64,000 nucleotides of DNA, from assembly GCA_015061115.1 (NCBI GenBank), contig SUXE01000002.1:166792-230791 (forward strand), given 5' to 3'. This document shows positions 20,401-29,476 of this stretch, piece by piece; the stretch's first letter is position 1; the number at the start of each line of letters is the position of its first letter. The notes below the pieces were generated by a model. That model did not search any database. It was given only the letters and a program-made list of their open reading frames with translations, and was not told the DNA's origin. The stretch is from Bacteroidales bacterium (lineage in GTDB: Bacteria > Bacteroidota > Bacteroidia > Bacteroidales > Paludibacteraceae). Position numbers and translations under genes: made by a program.

Positions 20401-23400
20401 ATAATCAGAAACGACAACCTGAGGTCGTACATCATCTGTAACCTTATTGCCATAGATGATAGAATTGGCAATTGTAGCATATTTTTTAGAAGATGAAGAA
20501 TTGTAACTTATCGCACTTCTGTTTCTTGTCTTGTTATGTGCAATAGTAGAATTGGTGATGAATGAAGTGAAATCAGCAGATATAATGCTGTAACTAGTAT
20601 TGCTTATCTCATTACCACACACCAAAGAATTCTCCAAAGTAGAGTAAGACAAATAGATTGTATTGTAATACTTTGTCTTATTATTCATAATCTTACAATG
20701 CGAAACAACTGAATTATCTACAGCATCAATTATTCCATAATCATTTGAAACACCACAAATCTGAGAATTCAGCATTTTTGTACCACTCATGTAAATAATC
20801 TTATTACTCTGAGTAGTCGTATTGTCTACGAATGAACAACTATCTACAAGACCTCCATAGATCTCAAGATCCTGAATCTTATTTCCTATAAACTTACAGT
20901 TTTTGAATGCTGATTTTTCTGCATAAACACACTCGTTACCAGTTCTTGCATTTCTAAAAATACAATTGTTGAAAGTAGTATTCTTTTTAGATTTTACATT
21001 CACTCCACTGTTGCTTTGCAAGAAACCATTCTGAATTGTGAATCCATCAACCACGATTGCCAAAGAATCGGCGAAATCATAATTCTGAATGACACATCTT
21101 CTCTTATTATTACCGTCGATGATAGTGACATTTGCTTTCACATCTCTTTCATCCAAAGAAGATTCTGTTCCTGCAAATCCACCATACAGACTCACCCCTG
21201 CAGATAGAGATACTGCAGATATCAATGCGGTGTCTCCGTAGTAAGTTCCCTTTGAGACCCAAATCTCATGTCTGTTTCCTGTAGTCGACGCGAGTGTCAC
21301 CGCCTGGTTAATCTCTCCAAGTGCGTCATCCCAACTCAAACCTGAACCTTCTGATCCAGCCTTCACATAGATGATTGTACCAACCTTAGCCCTTTCACTG
21401 AATGAAGACTCAAAAGCACCCATATCAACAGCATCACTTTGCTTTCTTATATTCTTACGGAAATCAAGTGAATCTGTGACATCTGTTCCTGCATTAATAC
21501 ATAGTGAAGTGCCGGAAAGTGAATAATCTCCCTTAGATGGATCCACAAATGCAGCACTAGATTTACTTCCATCAATATTACCGTCTCCATTCGCGCCACC
21601 CTCAATCATTGAATATTTGATTGTTGCTCCATTCACATAAACAGATTCTGAATTGTTTGTGCGTTTGTTACCAACAATAACTGAGTTCAATATCTGAGTG
21701 CCAGAATAACAATAAACTGTCTGACCACTAGAGACATTGTCTGCAACAGTACAGTTAGTAATCTTAGACTTGTCATTAAGATAAATCAAACTATTTCCGC
21801 GAGACAAACAATTTGTGATCTGAGAGTTTGAAATAGAGCAACTTCCAGATAGATACAACACATAACGATAAGTTTCATTTCCATCAATCAAACATCTTTC
21901 AAGTGTTGAACCAGAGTACATTCTAACCACGTAGTCGCTACTTGTTTTGCTGACATTGTTGATGATTCTACAATCCGTCATAATCGACTTAGAAATGTCT
22001 ATAACATGACCATAAGAAGACATGTCATTTTCAAACAATGTATTTGTGACTGTAACAGATTCTGCCTGTAAAGCACTTGTATAGTATGCCATATTATTTT
22101 TCACAATACAGCTATCAAGTTTACCACCTACCAAATACAAAGTTCCATATTTGTTTGAAGCAGATGATTTTGATGATCCGTTATCACAGATAATAGAATT
22201 TGTAATATTAGCACCGTTAGAATATACAGCCATACCTTTTTCAACCGCATGACAATTCTTTACAATACAGTTGTTCAAAGTGGTATTCTTTGACAAATAA
22301 GCACCACCACCTTCTGTCATATATCCATTCTGGATCGTGAATCCGTCGACAACCACAGCCATCGAATCTGCGAATCCATAATTCTGTGTGATGACACGTC
22401 TTACATTCTTTCCATCCAATATTGTAGGATACTTCGCTGTATCTCTTGCGGCTAGGGATTTCTCATTTCCTGAGAAGCCTCCATACAAGCTGATACCTGA
22501 TGCAAGGTTTACAACTGTTGAAAGGGTTGTGTCTCCGTAATATGTGCCGGTCGCAACCCATATCTGATGTTTCTTGCCGTCTGCCGACGCTGCAAAAATA
22601 GCCTGCTGGATATCGCCGAACGCTGATGTCCAGCTTGTTCCGTCTCCGTTTGAGCCTGACTTCACATATATAATATCACCGTATTTCTTGAACGATGGTG
22701 CTTTTTCATAAGCTGACTCGATTGCTCCCATATCTACAGCTCCACCCTGCTTTCTCGCCTTTCCTAACAAATCTAGTGAGTCCGTCACTTCCTCGCCGGC
22801 ATTTATACAATATGAGTTTGCAGACAATGAATAGTCGCCATTCTCCGCATCAGCAAACGCGGCATACGTCATCGATCCGTCCATGTTGCCATCTACAAAT
22901 GTACCTTCGAACATATTGTTCTGGATCGTGTTTGTTCCTTCCTTTGCCAGAATATTGCTGTAATTGGCTGCTGTCTTGTTTCCTACTATTATCGAGTTCT
23001 TCAATGTACTGTTGTACATATAGATGACATTCGGATTCTTTGTCACGTTACGTACCACCGTACTGTTGATCATCGACACGCCTCCACTGATATAGACAGT
23101 TCTGTAATCGCTACTACATGTGTTGTCGCATATCAGACAGTTTGAGATTCTTGTCTTTGAATTATATGCCACTAACATATTTGATGGCAATGTATTGCCT
23201 GTTATCTGACATCTGTTGAACTTGCTGGATGATAGATATACCAAAGACGAAGAATTGTTTGACGTATTATTAAGAATCTTACAATCCTCGACAAGGACAT
23301 TATCGTCTGTCGCATCTATAATATGTGTGTTTACGTTTGTGTTTCTTTCAAACAGACATCCTCTCATGACAGATGCGTTTCTTAGGTCTACAGACGAACC

Positions 23401-26400
23401 TGTACCGTCAGTGTTTACAAACCTACAGTTGCTCACCTCGGATGCATTGAAATATGATCCTTCATAGTTTCTGTCTGAGCTGTTGCCTGATATCTCACAG
23501 TTCGTCACTTTGGATCTGTCCTCAGCACTTATTACACTGTAATAATATGATTTGTTGTTCTTCACAACACAGCTGTCCATCACACTGTGTTTCAACTGAA
23601 CTGTGTAATACAGTCCACTCATATATGTGTTGTCTACAATCAATGTGTTCTTGATTGTGGCGTTTGTGGCATAGATCGCGGATGCTCGACTAGAGGCCTG
23701 GTTAGCTTTGATGATACAATTGTTGACAGTGGTGTTTGTGTTGATGTTCAATCCTCCTCCTTCTGCCGCTTTTCCATTCTGGATCGTGAATCCGTCTATC
23801 ACCACAGACATCGAATCTGCGAATCCATAATTCTGTGTGATGACACGTCTTACATTCTTTCCATCTATAATTGTTGGGTTCGTCGCAGTGTCCCTTGCGG
23901 CTAGGGATTTCTCATTTCCTGAGAAGCCTCCATACAAGCTTATGCCTGATGCTAGGTTTACAACCGTTGAAAGTGTTGTGTCTCCGTAATATGTGCCGGT
24001 CGCAACCCATATCTGATGTTTCTTGCCGTCTGCCGACGCTGCAAAAATAGCCTGCTGGATATCGCCGAACGCTGATGTCCAGCTTGTTCCGTCTCCGTTT
24101 GAGCCTGACTTCACATATATAATATCACCGTATTTCTTGAACGATGGTGCTTTTTCATAAGCTGACTCGATTGCTCCCATATCTACAGCTCCACCCTGCT
24201 TTCTCGCCTTTCCTAACAAATCTAGTGAGTCCGTCACTTCCTCGCCGGCATTTATACAATATGAGTTTGCAGACAATGAATAGTCGCCATTCTCCGCATC
24301 AGCAAACGCGGCATACGTCATCGATCCGTCCATGTTGCCATCTACAAATGTACCTTCGAACATATTGTTCTGGATCGTGTTTGTTCCTTCCTTTGCCAGA
24401 ATATTGCTGTAATTGGCTGCTGTCTTGTTTCCTACTATTATCGAGTTCTTCAATGTACTGTTGTACATATAGATGACATTCGGATTCTTTGTCACGTTAC
24501 GTACCACCGTACTGTTGATCATCGACACGCCTCCACTGATATAGACAGTTCTGTAATCGCTACTACATGTGTTGTCGCATATCAGACAGTTTGAGATTCT
24601 TGTCTTTGAATTATATGCCACTAACATATTTGATGGCAATGTATTGCCTGTTATCTGACATCTATTGAACTTGCTGGATGATAGATATACCAAAGACGAA
24701 GAATTGTTTGACGCATTATTACGGATCTTACAATCCTCGACAAGGACATTATCGTCTGTCGCATCTATAATATGTGTGTTTACGTTTGTGTTTCTCTCAA
24801 ACAGACATCCTCTCATGACAGATGTGCTTCTTAGGATTACAGACGAACCTGTACCGTCAGTGTTCACAAACCTACAGTTGCTCACCTCGGTTGCATTGAA
24901 ATATGATCCTTCATAGTTTCTGTCTGAGCTGTTGCCTGATATCTCACAGTTCGTCACTTTGGATCCGTCCTCAGCACCTATTACACTGTAATAATATGAT
25001 TTGTTGTTCTTCACAACACAGCTGTCCATCACACTGTGTTTCAACTGAACTGTGTAATACAGTCCACTCATATATGTGTTGTCTACAATCAATGTGTTCT
25101 TGATTGTGGCGTTTGTGGCATAGATCGCGGATGCTCGACTAGAGGCCTGGTTAGCTTTGATGATACAATTGTTGACAGTGGTGTTTGTGTTGATGTTCAA
25201 TCCTCCTCCTTCTGCCGCTTTTCCATTCTGGATCGTGAATCCGTCTATCACCACAGACATCGAATCTGCAAATCCATAATTCTGTGTGATGACACGTCTT
25301 ACATTCTTTCCATCTATGATTGTTGGGTTCGTCGCAGTGTCCCTTGCGGCTATGGATTTCTCATTTCCTGAGAAGCCTCCATACAAGCTTATGCCTGGTG
25401 CTAGGTTTACAACTGTTGAAAGGGTTGTGTCACCGTAATAAGTGCCGGTTGCCACCCATATCTGATGTTTCCTTCCGTCTGCCGACGCTGCGATGACCGC
25501 CCTTTGGATATCGCCGAACGCTGACGTCCAGCTTGTTCCGTCTCCGTTTGAGCCTGACTTCACATATACAATATCACCACATTTCTTGAACGTCTGTGCT
25601 TTTGTATGGGCAGACTCGATTGCTCCCATATCAACAGCTCCACCCTGCTTTCTTGCCTTTCCTAACAAATCATATGAGTCTGTCACTTCCTCGCCTGCAT
25701 TTACACAGTATGAGTTTGCAGACAATGAATAGTCACCGTTCTCCGCATCAGTGAAAGCCGCATATGTAATTGATCCGTCAATATTGCCGTCAACAAACGT
25801 AGATTCAAGCATATTGTTCTTGATCGTGTTTGTTCCGTTTAAGTTAAAGCAACCGCTATAACCAGTGTTAGTTTTGTTGCCAACCACTATCGAGTTCTTC
25901 AATGTGGAATTATATATGTATATGATTTTTCCATTCTTTGTCTCATTGTTAACAACAGTACAATTTGAGATGAGCACTTTGTCATACATATATATTGGCT
26001 CATTTGTAGATGAACTAATATTATTGCAGATCAAACTGTTTGTTGCAGATGACGAAGAATAAATCATCGTCAGTATTCTGCCAGACGTCGTATTTCCCTT
26101 TATAGTACCTCTATTGAATTTTCCATTGTTCAAATACAACACGTCGGATGTTGTCTTATTTGATAGAATCTGACAATCCTCTGCCAAAGAATTTCCTGTT
26201 ATATAAATGACATGGGTGCCGACATTGATATTTTCTTCAAACAAACATCCGCTCATTACAGACGAGTTTGCCAACTCCACACATGCACCAGCACCGTTCG
26301 TGTTCACAAACTTGCAGTCATCAATTTTTGTCAAGTTGAAATAAGAGCCTCTATATCCGTTTATACTGTATGCCGAACTATTACCCTCAATCTCACAATT

Positions 26401-28557
26401 TGAGATTCGAGAATTATTCTCTGCGTAAATAGCAGCATAATAATATGTCTTGTTGTTCTTCAAAACACAACTGTCCATCACACAGTGGTTCAAACGTACT
26501 GTGTAATATAGTCCTTTCAAATATGAATTTTCTACAATCTGACAATTCTTAATTGTTGCATTTGTAGCATAGAGAGCAGATCCGTAACTAGAAGCAATGT
26601 TGGCCTTGATGATACAGTTGCTGATTGTTGTGTTGTCGTTTAAGTACACTCCACCTCCATTGGTCGCTGTTCCATTCTGAATTGTGAATCCATCAACCAC
26701 TATAGCCATCGTATCAGCGAAACTATAGTTCTGAGTGATGACACGTCTTGCATTCTTTCCATCCAATATTGTAAGGTTTTTCGCTGAATTTCTTGCTGCT
26801 AGGGATTTCTCATTTCCTGCGAATCCTCCATACAAACTGATTCCCTTCTCTATACAAATCGCAGATGCTCCAGAAATGGTATCTCCATAATATGTTCCTG
26901 CAGCAACCCAGATTTCGTGTTTCTTACCATCACATGCCGCTATTTTCACAGCCTTACTTATATCTCCGAACGCTGACGTCCAACTTGAGCCATCACCATT
27001 TGAACCTTTCTTTACATATATGACTTTACCTAAAGATGGGACTGAAGCTTTTTCATACTTAGATTCTATTGCTCCCATATCTACAGCACCACCCTGCTTT
27101 CTGGATTTTCCAAACAAATCAGCAGTCTCTTCAATATCCTTTCCTCTGTTTATACAATATGATTTTTCGGAAAGTGAGTAATCTCCCTTTTCCGGATTTG
27201 TAAATGCAGCAAAATTCTTTGAACCTGTTATATTACCCACTCCAGCGGCACCACCTTCAATCATGGAATATGAAAAAGTGTTTGTACCGCTCAAACTAAT
27301 ATAATTTTGGAATGATTTTGTAAACTTAGTGCCGACAATAATAGAATTCGTCACAGACACGCTGTTGAATTCACATGCATACGATGCTCCCGTCTCATTA
27401 TCAGCAAAAGTCGTATTCACCATTTTCGAATTGTGAATACGAAGTGGTGTATAAGATGCATTTACATTTTTATTGCCATATATCAATGAATTTAGAAGTG
27501 AAGATGAGCTCAGGATATTTACAATATTATGATTTTTGTCAACCACATTATTGTACACCTTACAACGGTTCATTGACGACGAATTATACACATATACTAT
27601 TTCATAATCAACACCCTCATTGTCAAAAACTTCAGAATCTTCAATTTTCGAATTATATTCAATATGTACAACGCTGTTTGACGTACTTACATTGTTTGAA
27701 ATAGAACAATTTTTGATAACACAATAGCTATATGCAAAAATTCCACCATTACGGCCATAGTTGTTTTTTACATCACAATTAATCAACTTAGAACTATACA
27801 AATACACAGGCGAAGCACCATATTTGTAAATATTTCTATTTGAATCAATTATAGAATTAGAAATGACAGAACTAGAATATGCATATATTCCGGAGCCTTC
27901 ATACATCGAATTGTTTTTTACAATACAACTATCCATCTGTGATTCATACAAATAAACAGTTCCGTATCCTTTGCTCGAACTATTGTTGCAAATGAGGCTA
28001 TTCTTAATCTTTGAATAATATGCATATACCGCTAATCCACAATCCGCAGCTATATTATTTTTTATAATACAGTTGTTTATCATGGAATTCTTTCGCAAAT
28101 AAACTCCTGCTCCATAATCGGCAGTTCCATTTTGAATTGTGAATCCATCCACAACAACAGCAGACGCATCAGCGAATTCTTTTTCCTGATTGACTACTCG
28201 GATTTTTCCATTTCCATCCAAAACAGTAGGATTCTTTGCTGTGTCTCTTGCCGCTAACGTGGTTTCTGTACCTGCGAAACCACCATAAAGATTAACACCT
28301 GGTTTTAGAAAAACGACAGCGCTTGAATCACTTTTGTAGACTCCTTTTGCGACCCAAACATCAGCACCTTTCTTCGCAGCCAAATCTACTGCCTGCTGAA
28401 TATTTCCCAATGCCTTACGCCAGGAACTTCCATCTCCACTGGACCCTGACATCACATAAATAACATCTTTCGCCGAAACAGATAGTGTGACAAAAGAAAA
28501 TACTAAAAACACTAAGAGTGATTTCAGTTTAATGTTAATAGAGCTCATTTTTTTCAC
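14461..28557 (-). CDS. Giant T9SS-exported beta-helix surface protein (4698 residues)
   Basis: A secreted protein that is probably a surface adhesin or cell-surface scaffold. A signal peptide covers residues 1-29. Six beta-helix units follow (from about residues 31, 508, 994, 1477, 1960 and 2394), each opening with a (I/V)IYVK.GS.GDG.SW motif, then LYGGF.G, VVDGFTIQNG, many short N/S-rich rungs such as NCIIKNN, and closing with RKQGGAVDMGAIES. Units 3, 4 and 5 are almost identical. Residues 2800-3600 hold FN3/Ig-like and carboxypeptidase-regulatory-like domains, 3620-3700 a PTG repeat, and 3740-3765 a Gly/Tyr-rich stretch. Two hydrophobic GD(F) segments follow near 3796 and 3880, then CARDB-like domains, and the last ~75 residues are a T9SS sorting domain (IYDILSRLIVKN, LPKGIYIVNG). 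It is transcribed alone. Enzymatic activity is not evident, though beta-helix lyases share the fold. Confidence 0.88.
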   Translation of the reverse strand: MKKMSSINIKLKSLLVFLVFSFVTLSVSAKDVIYVMSGSSGDGSSWRKALGNIQQAVDLAAKKGADVWVAKGVYKSDSSAVVFLKPGVNLYGGFAGTETTLAARDTAKNPTVLDGNGKIRVVNQEKEFADASAVVVDGFTIQNGTADYGAGVYLRKNSMINNCIIKNNIAADCGLAVYAYYSKIKNSLICNNSSSKGYGTVYLYESQMDSCIVKNNSMYEGSGIYAYSSSVISNSIIDSNRNIYKYGASPVYLYSSKLINCDVKNNYGRNGGIFAYSYCVIKNCSISNNVSTSNSVVHIEYNSKIEDSEVFDNEGVDYEIVYVYNSSSMNRCKVYNNVVDKNHNIVNILSSSSLLNSLIYGNKNVNASYTPLRIHNSKMVNTTFADNETGASYACEFNSVSVTNSIIVGTKFTKSFQNYISLSGTNTFSYSMIEGGAAGVGNITGSKNFAAFTNPEKGDYSLSEKSYCINRGKDIEETADLFGKSRKQGGAVDMGAIESKYEKASVPSLGKVIYVKKGSNGDGSSWTSAFGDISKAVKIAACDGKKHEIWVAAGTYYGDTISGASAICIEKGISLYGGFAGNEKSLAARNSAKNLTILDGKNARRVITQNYSFADTMAIVVDGFTIQNGTATNGGGVYLNDNTTISNCIIKANIASSYGSALYATNATIKNCQIVENSYLKGLYYTVRLNHCVMDSCVLKNNKTYYYAAIYAENNSRISNCEIEGNSSAYSINGYRGSYFNLTKIDDCKFVNTNGAGACVELANSSVMSGCLFEENINVGTHVIYITGNSLAEDCQILSNKTTSDVLYLNNGKFNRGTIKGNTTSGRILTMIYSSSSATNSLICNNISSSTNEPIYMYDKVLISNCTVVNNETKNGKIIYIYNSTLKNSIVVGNKTNTGYSGCFNLNGTNTIKNNMLESTFVDGNIDGSITYAAFTDAENGDYSLSANSYCVNAGEEVTDSYDLLGKARKQGGAVDMGAIESAHTKAQTFKKCGDIVYVKSGSNGDGTSWTSAFGDIQRAVIAASADGRKHQIWVATGTYYGDTTLSTVVNLAPGISLYGGFSGNEKSIAARDTATNPTIIDGKNVRRVITQNYGFADSMSVVIDGFTIQNGKAAEGGGLNINTNTTVNNCIIKANQASSRASAIYATNATIKNTLIVDNTYMSGLYYTVQLKHSVMDSCVVKNNKSYYYSVIGAEDGSKVTNCEISGNSSDRNYEGSYFNATEVSNCRFVNTDGTGSSVILRSTSVMRGCLFERNTNVNTHIIDATDDNVLVEDCKIRNNASNNSSSLVYLSSSKFNRCQITGNTLPSNMLVAYNSKTRISNCLICDNTCSSDYRTVYISGGVSMINSTVVRNVTKNPNVIYMYNSTLKNSIIVGNKTAANYSNILAKEGTNTIQNNMFEGTFVDGNMDGSMTYAAFADAENGDYSLSANSYCINAGEEVTDSLDLLGKARKQGGAVDMGAIESAYEKAPSFKKYGDIIYVKSGSNGDGTSWTSAFGDIQQAIFAASADGKKHQIWVATGTYYGDTTLSTVVNLASGISLYGGFSGNEKSLAARDTATNPTIIDGKNVRRVITQNYGFADSMSVVIDGFTIQNGKAAEGGGLNINTNTTVNNCIIKANQASSRASAIYATNATIKNTLIVDNTYMSGLYYTVQLKHSVMDSCVVKNNKSYYYSVISAEDRSKVTNCEISGNSSDRNYEGSYFNASEVSNCRFVNTDGTGSSVDLRNASVMRGCLFERNTNVNTHIIDATDDNVLVEDCKILNNTSNNSSSLVYLSSSKFNRCQITGNTLPSNMLVAYNSKTRISNCLICDNTCSSDYRTVYISGGVSMINSTVVRNVTKNPNVIYMYNSTLKNSIIVGNKTAANYSNILAKEGTNTIQNNMFEGTFVDGNMDGSMTYAAFADAENGDYSLSANSYCINAGEEVTDSLDLLGKARKQGGAVDMGAIESAYEKAPSFKKYGDIIYVKSGSNGDGTSWTSAFGDIQQAIFAASADGKKHQIWVATGTYYGDTTLSTVVNLASGISLYGGFSGNEKSLAARDTAKYPTILDGKNVRRVITQNYGFADSMAVVVDGFTIQNGYMTEGGGAYLSKNTTLNNCIVKNCHAVEKGMAVYSNGANITNSIICDNGSSKSSASNKYGTLYLVGGKLDSCIVKNNMAYYTSALQAESVTVTNTLFENDMSSYGHVIDISKSIMTDCRIINNVSKTSSDYVVRMYSGSTLERCLIDGNETYRYVLYLSGSCSISNSQITNCLSRGNSLIYLNDKSKITNCTVADNVSSGQTVYCYSGTQILNSVIVGNKRTNNSESVYVNGATIKYSMIEGGANGDGNIDGSKSSAAFVDPSKGDYSLSGTSLCINAGTDVTDSLDFRKNIRKQSDAVDMGAFESSFSERAKVGTIIYVKAGSEGSGLSWDDALGEINQAVTLASTTGNRHEIWVSKGTYYGDTALISAVSLSAGVSLYGGFAGTESSLDERDVKANVTIIDGNNKRRCVIQNYDFADSLAIVVDGFTIQNGFLQSNSGVNVKSKKNTTFNNCIFRNARTGNECVYAEKSAFKNCKFIGNKIQDLEIYGGLVDSCSFVDNTTTQSNKIIYMSGTKMLNSQICGVSNDYGIIDAVDNSVVSHCKIMNNKTKYYNTIYLSYSTLENSLVCGNEISNTSYSIISADFTSFITNSTIAHNKTRNRSAISYNSSSSKKYATIANSIIYGNKVTDDVRPQVVVSDYMKVRYCASDGDLTGENNIKLATANSGSDATKNYVCFINAAGGDYRLHATSSCIDKGLDSVMTSKTDINGGSRIYGKAIDLGAIEFDGEYVQMLDYSQVVCYDRTSLEATFDSTISKIDWEIIYSGKVKGYEKTSGSGVTIPSMQLITSKSDIDTLTLKITPYDKAGVAGTPFNYNYFVYPDFSKKKVTFSSPKTSYTLNVQNNNMTIDWNKLSLPVDVDKYDLYVWKASQKMPSTPIVSYVKDHSKYLSGLDNHTTYKYMVKAAIACDTVCSDIDSFRIDIPVSLEISGSTICELGTKLNSSTSSRRYVKGFELTDSITYSISGADAADFSVKLRNDWNSLTGGYYDVYYTPTDSKKSSSNATLTFKSGKYTAVMYLKGILANYYVFDAVVEKDVYKAGDTIAIKGFVTDAYGNPFNGKRLKVTLRKGGSEIRSFEEISDTNGVVVVKYESSIYESGVYTVGVCLSGESSSATFDGFDIPGISCNVGTDKWLVQKGDTVYGTVTVRNRSNVESRNVKVKTLTLADGCKVEFDSISVLYGLESKQIKYYITGETLTEGTKYLPSTFRVETAEGLTADFTSYFYCEMPYGQIKVLPANIKEYVSKQKPKYVELLLCNTGFGETGKVSVALPSNFEGLSMPNGTEIESIQSGDTVKATLKLAYYDGAKLNTPINGSIGFNCENGKSTSISYTMEYTSSLVGSVSVDVVDEYYYNSASKSHLAGATVEIKNAFNSKVIASGISDSTGKVRFDSIPEGDYLLCVKADKHSSYKETISVQAGQNLNKFVFITYQAVTYTWNVERVEIEDKYEIEIEAEYETNVPVPVVTAEFPNGLPNRESFNPGDKDVAYLVIANHGLIAAKNVAVNVPVMNHFRFIPDVDHIDSLPASYSVVVPVTIERAKSDGTFDPIDSDPTGGDPTGSDPTGSDPTGSDPTGSDPTGSDPTGGNPTGGDPTGGNPTGGNPTGGNPTGGNPTGGNPTGGNPTGGDDLGGDCDLIIVTYTYECGEIIEKETYVKTWKCISSSPTGGSGIAGVSGGGIGGGYGYGGFGGGYGGSVNIGVSSIKTKTCDEECKAETDGLSCFMDIVGWIPAIGDFLEGAFKIGKQGRKAIKKVSTISKSVKDAYDEYSKYKGYVEDAQTVADIFVNGLDKRTATSLAYDAGTTAFGFIPVVGDFVPFGCLDWWCQAHSCKDNGVAADNCGEYLYDKYQNKKEQNDSLRSGDATADFYEVADPYLLAWHDLLEFTTFEIDRSRLIAECVGADDELMKKVGLNDYLNVVIDSISQTKKIDIEKVKTIPVSDLSLTDMIEISERWNRTVDAWNDSVFESNEEYPNIVNKAIVDKYIYGITNFFQYVVFRGFEDIPDMVDFINEEMAKHNKKRKGVCASVKLHISQTLTMTREAFDGTLTVNNGNETSDMDNFKVVLEVRDEEGNLANDLFQINTQSVKGVASVDGTSSLVAGNEATAVFRFIPERGAAPKAPVNYSFGGKIIYLDGGDTITIDLDPVTLTVNPSPNLQIDYFMQRNILGDDALTLDRVEPTVPAALGVRIDNQGYGIAKNVKLETAQPEIVDNKKGLLIDFAIIGSSLNGKDCDLGSENIDFGNIDPLTAKTGVWWLTSSLLGHFTKYEASVVHANSFGNPELSLVSGIAIHELLKTVDAYGVKEDHVTDFLVNDDEDGNDIPDAIYYSDGGKDTVKVAKKATVDKPVVSLSDTMITLTVTPSESGWNYAQIADPGDNFYEIKKVVRVKDSVEIPLDNVWTTFVTLPDGAEPIYENRLHFLDYMTTLGENDYDIYYSIRKNILKVTEISGVPENEETVTTPVDSVVVKFNRKIQKESFDYNDIELYCQGGDNLSDSTITVKQLDDVTYVVNISSKTKTSGFYKIEVNVNEVYDYTGYSGEFGKNASWNQFIDEFSPIENVEVDIDDLVVYADHNNIYVKSSKAGMLDIYDILSRLIVKNAQYDEGVTQVATLPKGIYIVNGNKIIVR
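17451..17695 (-). repeat. 15-bp tandem repeat encoding PTG-(G/S/N)-(D/N) pentapeptides
   Basis: About 16 copies of a 15-base unit encode repeated DPTGS, DPTGG and NPTGG inside the giant gene. The unit length is a multiple of three, so changes in copy number keep the frame. All three frames on both strands stay open, which creates spurious open frames. Confidence 0.95.
22440..25337 (-). repeat. 1449-bp tandem duplication inside the giant gene
   Basis: Positions 22440-23888 and 23889-25337 are near-identical direct copies (offset 1449 bases, 483 codons) with only scattered substitutions, for example in 23210-23460 against 24660-24910. The unit corresponds to one full beta-helix module, so the duplication is in frame. 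Confidence 0.92.
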
Positions 28558-28762
28558 TTGTATATTTTTTCCTTAAAGTTTTCATCAAAAAGTGTGCCAA
28601 AAAATGTGATTTCATAAGGTTTTACACATGACAATAGCAAAAACATATTTTCCAAAAAAATCGGACTTAACATTACGTGACTTAGCGATCGTATGAAAAA
28701 ACACTATAGTAGAAATCCACACATTTGCATCAATTAATATGCAAAAATACAAGAAAATCTCC

Positions 28763-28770
28763 TATTTTTG
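28763..28770 (+). promoter_or_regulatory. -7 box for lspA
   Basis: TATTTTTG matches TAnnTTTG and lies 20 bases before the chosen lspA ATG. That argues against the longer open frame starting at 28739. Confidence 0.5.
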
Positions 28771-28789
28771 TAAAAAATTACAATTATTA

Positions 28790-29476
28790 ATGAACAATTT
28801 TCTAAAAAACAAGCGATTTCTTTATATCGCAATTTTTATAGCAGTCATAATTTTAGACCAAGTTTCAAAGATTTGGGTGAAGACTAACATGTCTTTGGGA
28901 TCAAGCATTTGGATCACAGACTGGTTCCAAATCAATTTTCAGGAAAATAACGGAATGGCATTCAGTATCGAAATGGGCAATAAGATATTCCTGACTTTGT
29001 TCAGAATCATTGCCGTCGGCGGCCTATTATATATAATCAACAAGCTCATCAAAGAGGGATATAAAACAGGGTTTATCGTATGTATGGTGCTGATCACGGC
29101 GGGAGCCCTCGGCAACATCATCGACTGCGTATTCTACGGAGTGTTGTTCAGCGACAGCCACCACCAAGTGGCAGAATTTCTCCCTGCTGCTGGAGGATAT
29201 TCGACATGGCTTTATGGCAAGGTTGTGGATATGCTATATTTCCCATTATTCCGTATTCCAGAATGGGTCCCTTTCTTCGGCGGCGAAATTTTCTTCCGTC
29301 CTGTGTTCAACATAGCCGACAGCGCCGTTTGCACCGGTGTATTCAGTGTACTTGTGTTTGAGCATAAAGAATTGTCGAGATTCATGGGGGATGACGAAGA
29401 CAAAAAAGGGAAAGACAAAGATTCTAACAATCCCGTCGTAACTGAATCTAATTCAATTAGTGATAGTGAGAAATGA
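28790..29476 (+). CDS. lspA: Lipoprotein signal peptidase (signal peptidase II)
   Basis: An inner-membrane aspartyl protease that cleaves the signal peptide of diacylglyceryl-modified prolipoproteins. The 228-residue form shows the conserved boxes DQVSKIWV, ENNGMAFS, AGALGNIIDCVFYG, GKVVDMLYF and the second catalytic aspartate in FNIADSAVCTG. Four membrane segments are visible. A charged tail (DDEDKKGKDKDSN) extends the C-terminus, which is usual in Bacteroidota. The open frame could start at 28739, but the promoter position favours MNNFLKNKRF. It overlaps the next gene by four bases (ATGA). Confidence 0.95.
   Translation: MNNFLKNKRFLYIAIFIAVIILDQVSKIWVKTNMSLGSSIWITDWFQINFQENNGMAFSIEMGNKIFLTLFRIIAVGGLLYIINKLIKEGYKTGFIVCMVLITAGALGNIIDCVFYGVLFSDSHHQVAEFLPAAGGYSTWLYGKVVDMLYFPLFRIPEWVPFFGGEIFFRPVFNIADSAVCTGVFSVLVFEHKELSRFMGDDEDKKGKDKDSNNPVVTESNSISDSEK

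Noticed and set aside
20160-27060. CRISPR-like or insertion-sequence-like repeats in the giant gene
   Set aside because: The repeats are in-frame protein modules of about 1.45 kb with shared motifs, not short spacer-separated repeats or inverted-end elements.
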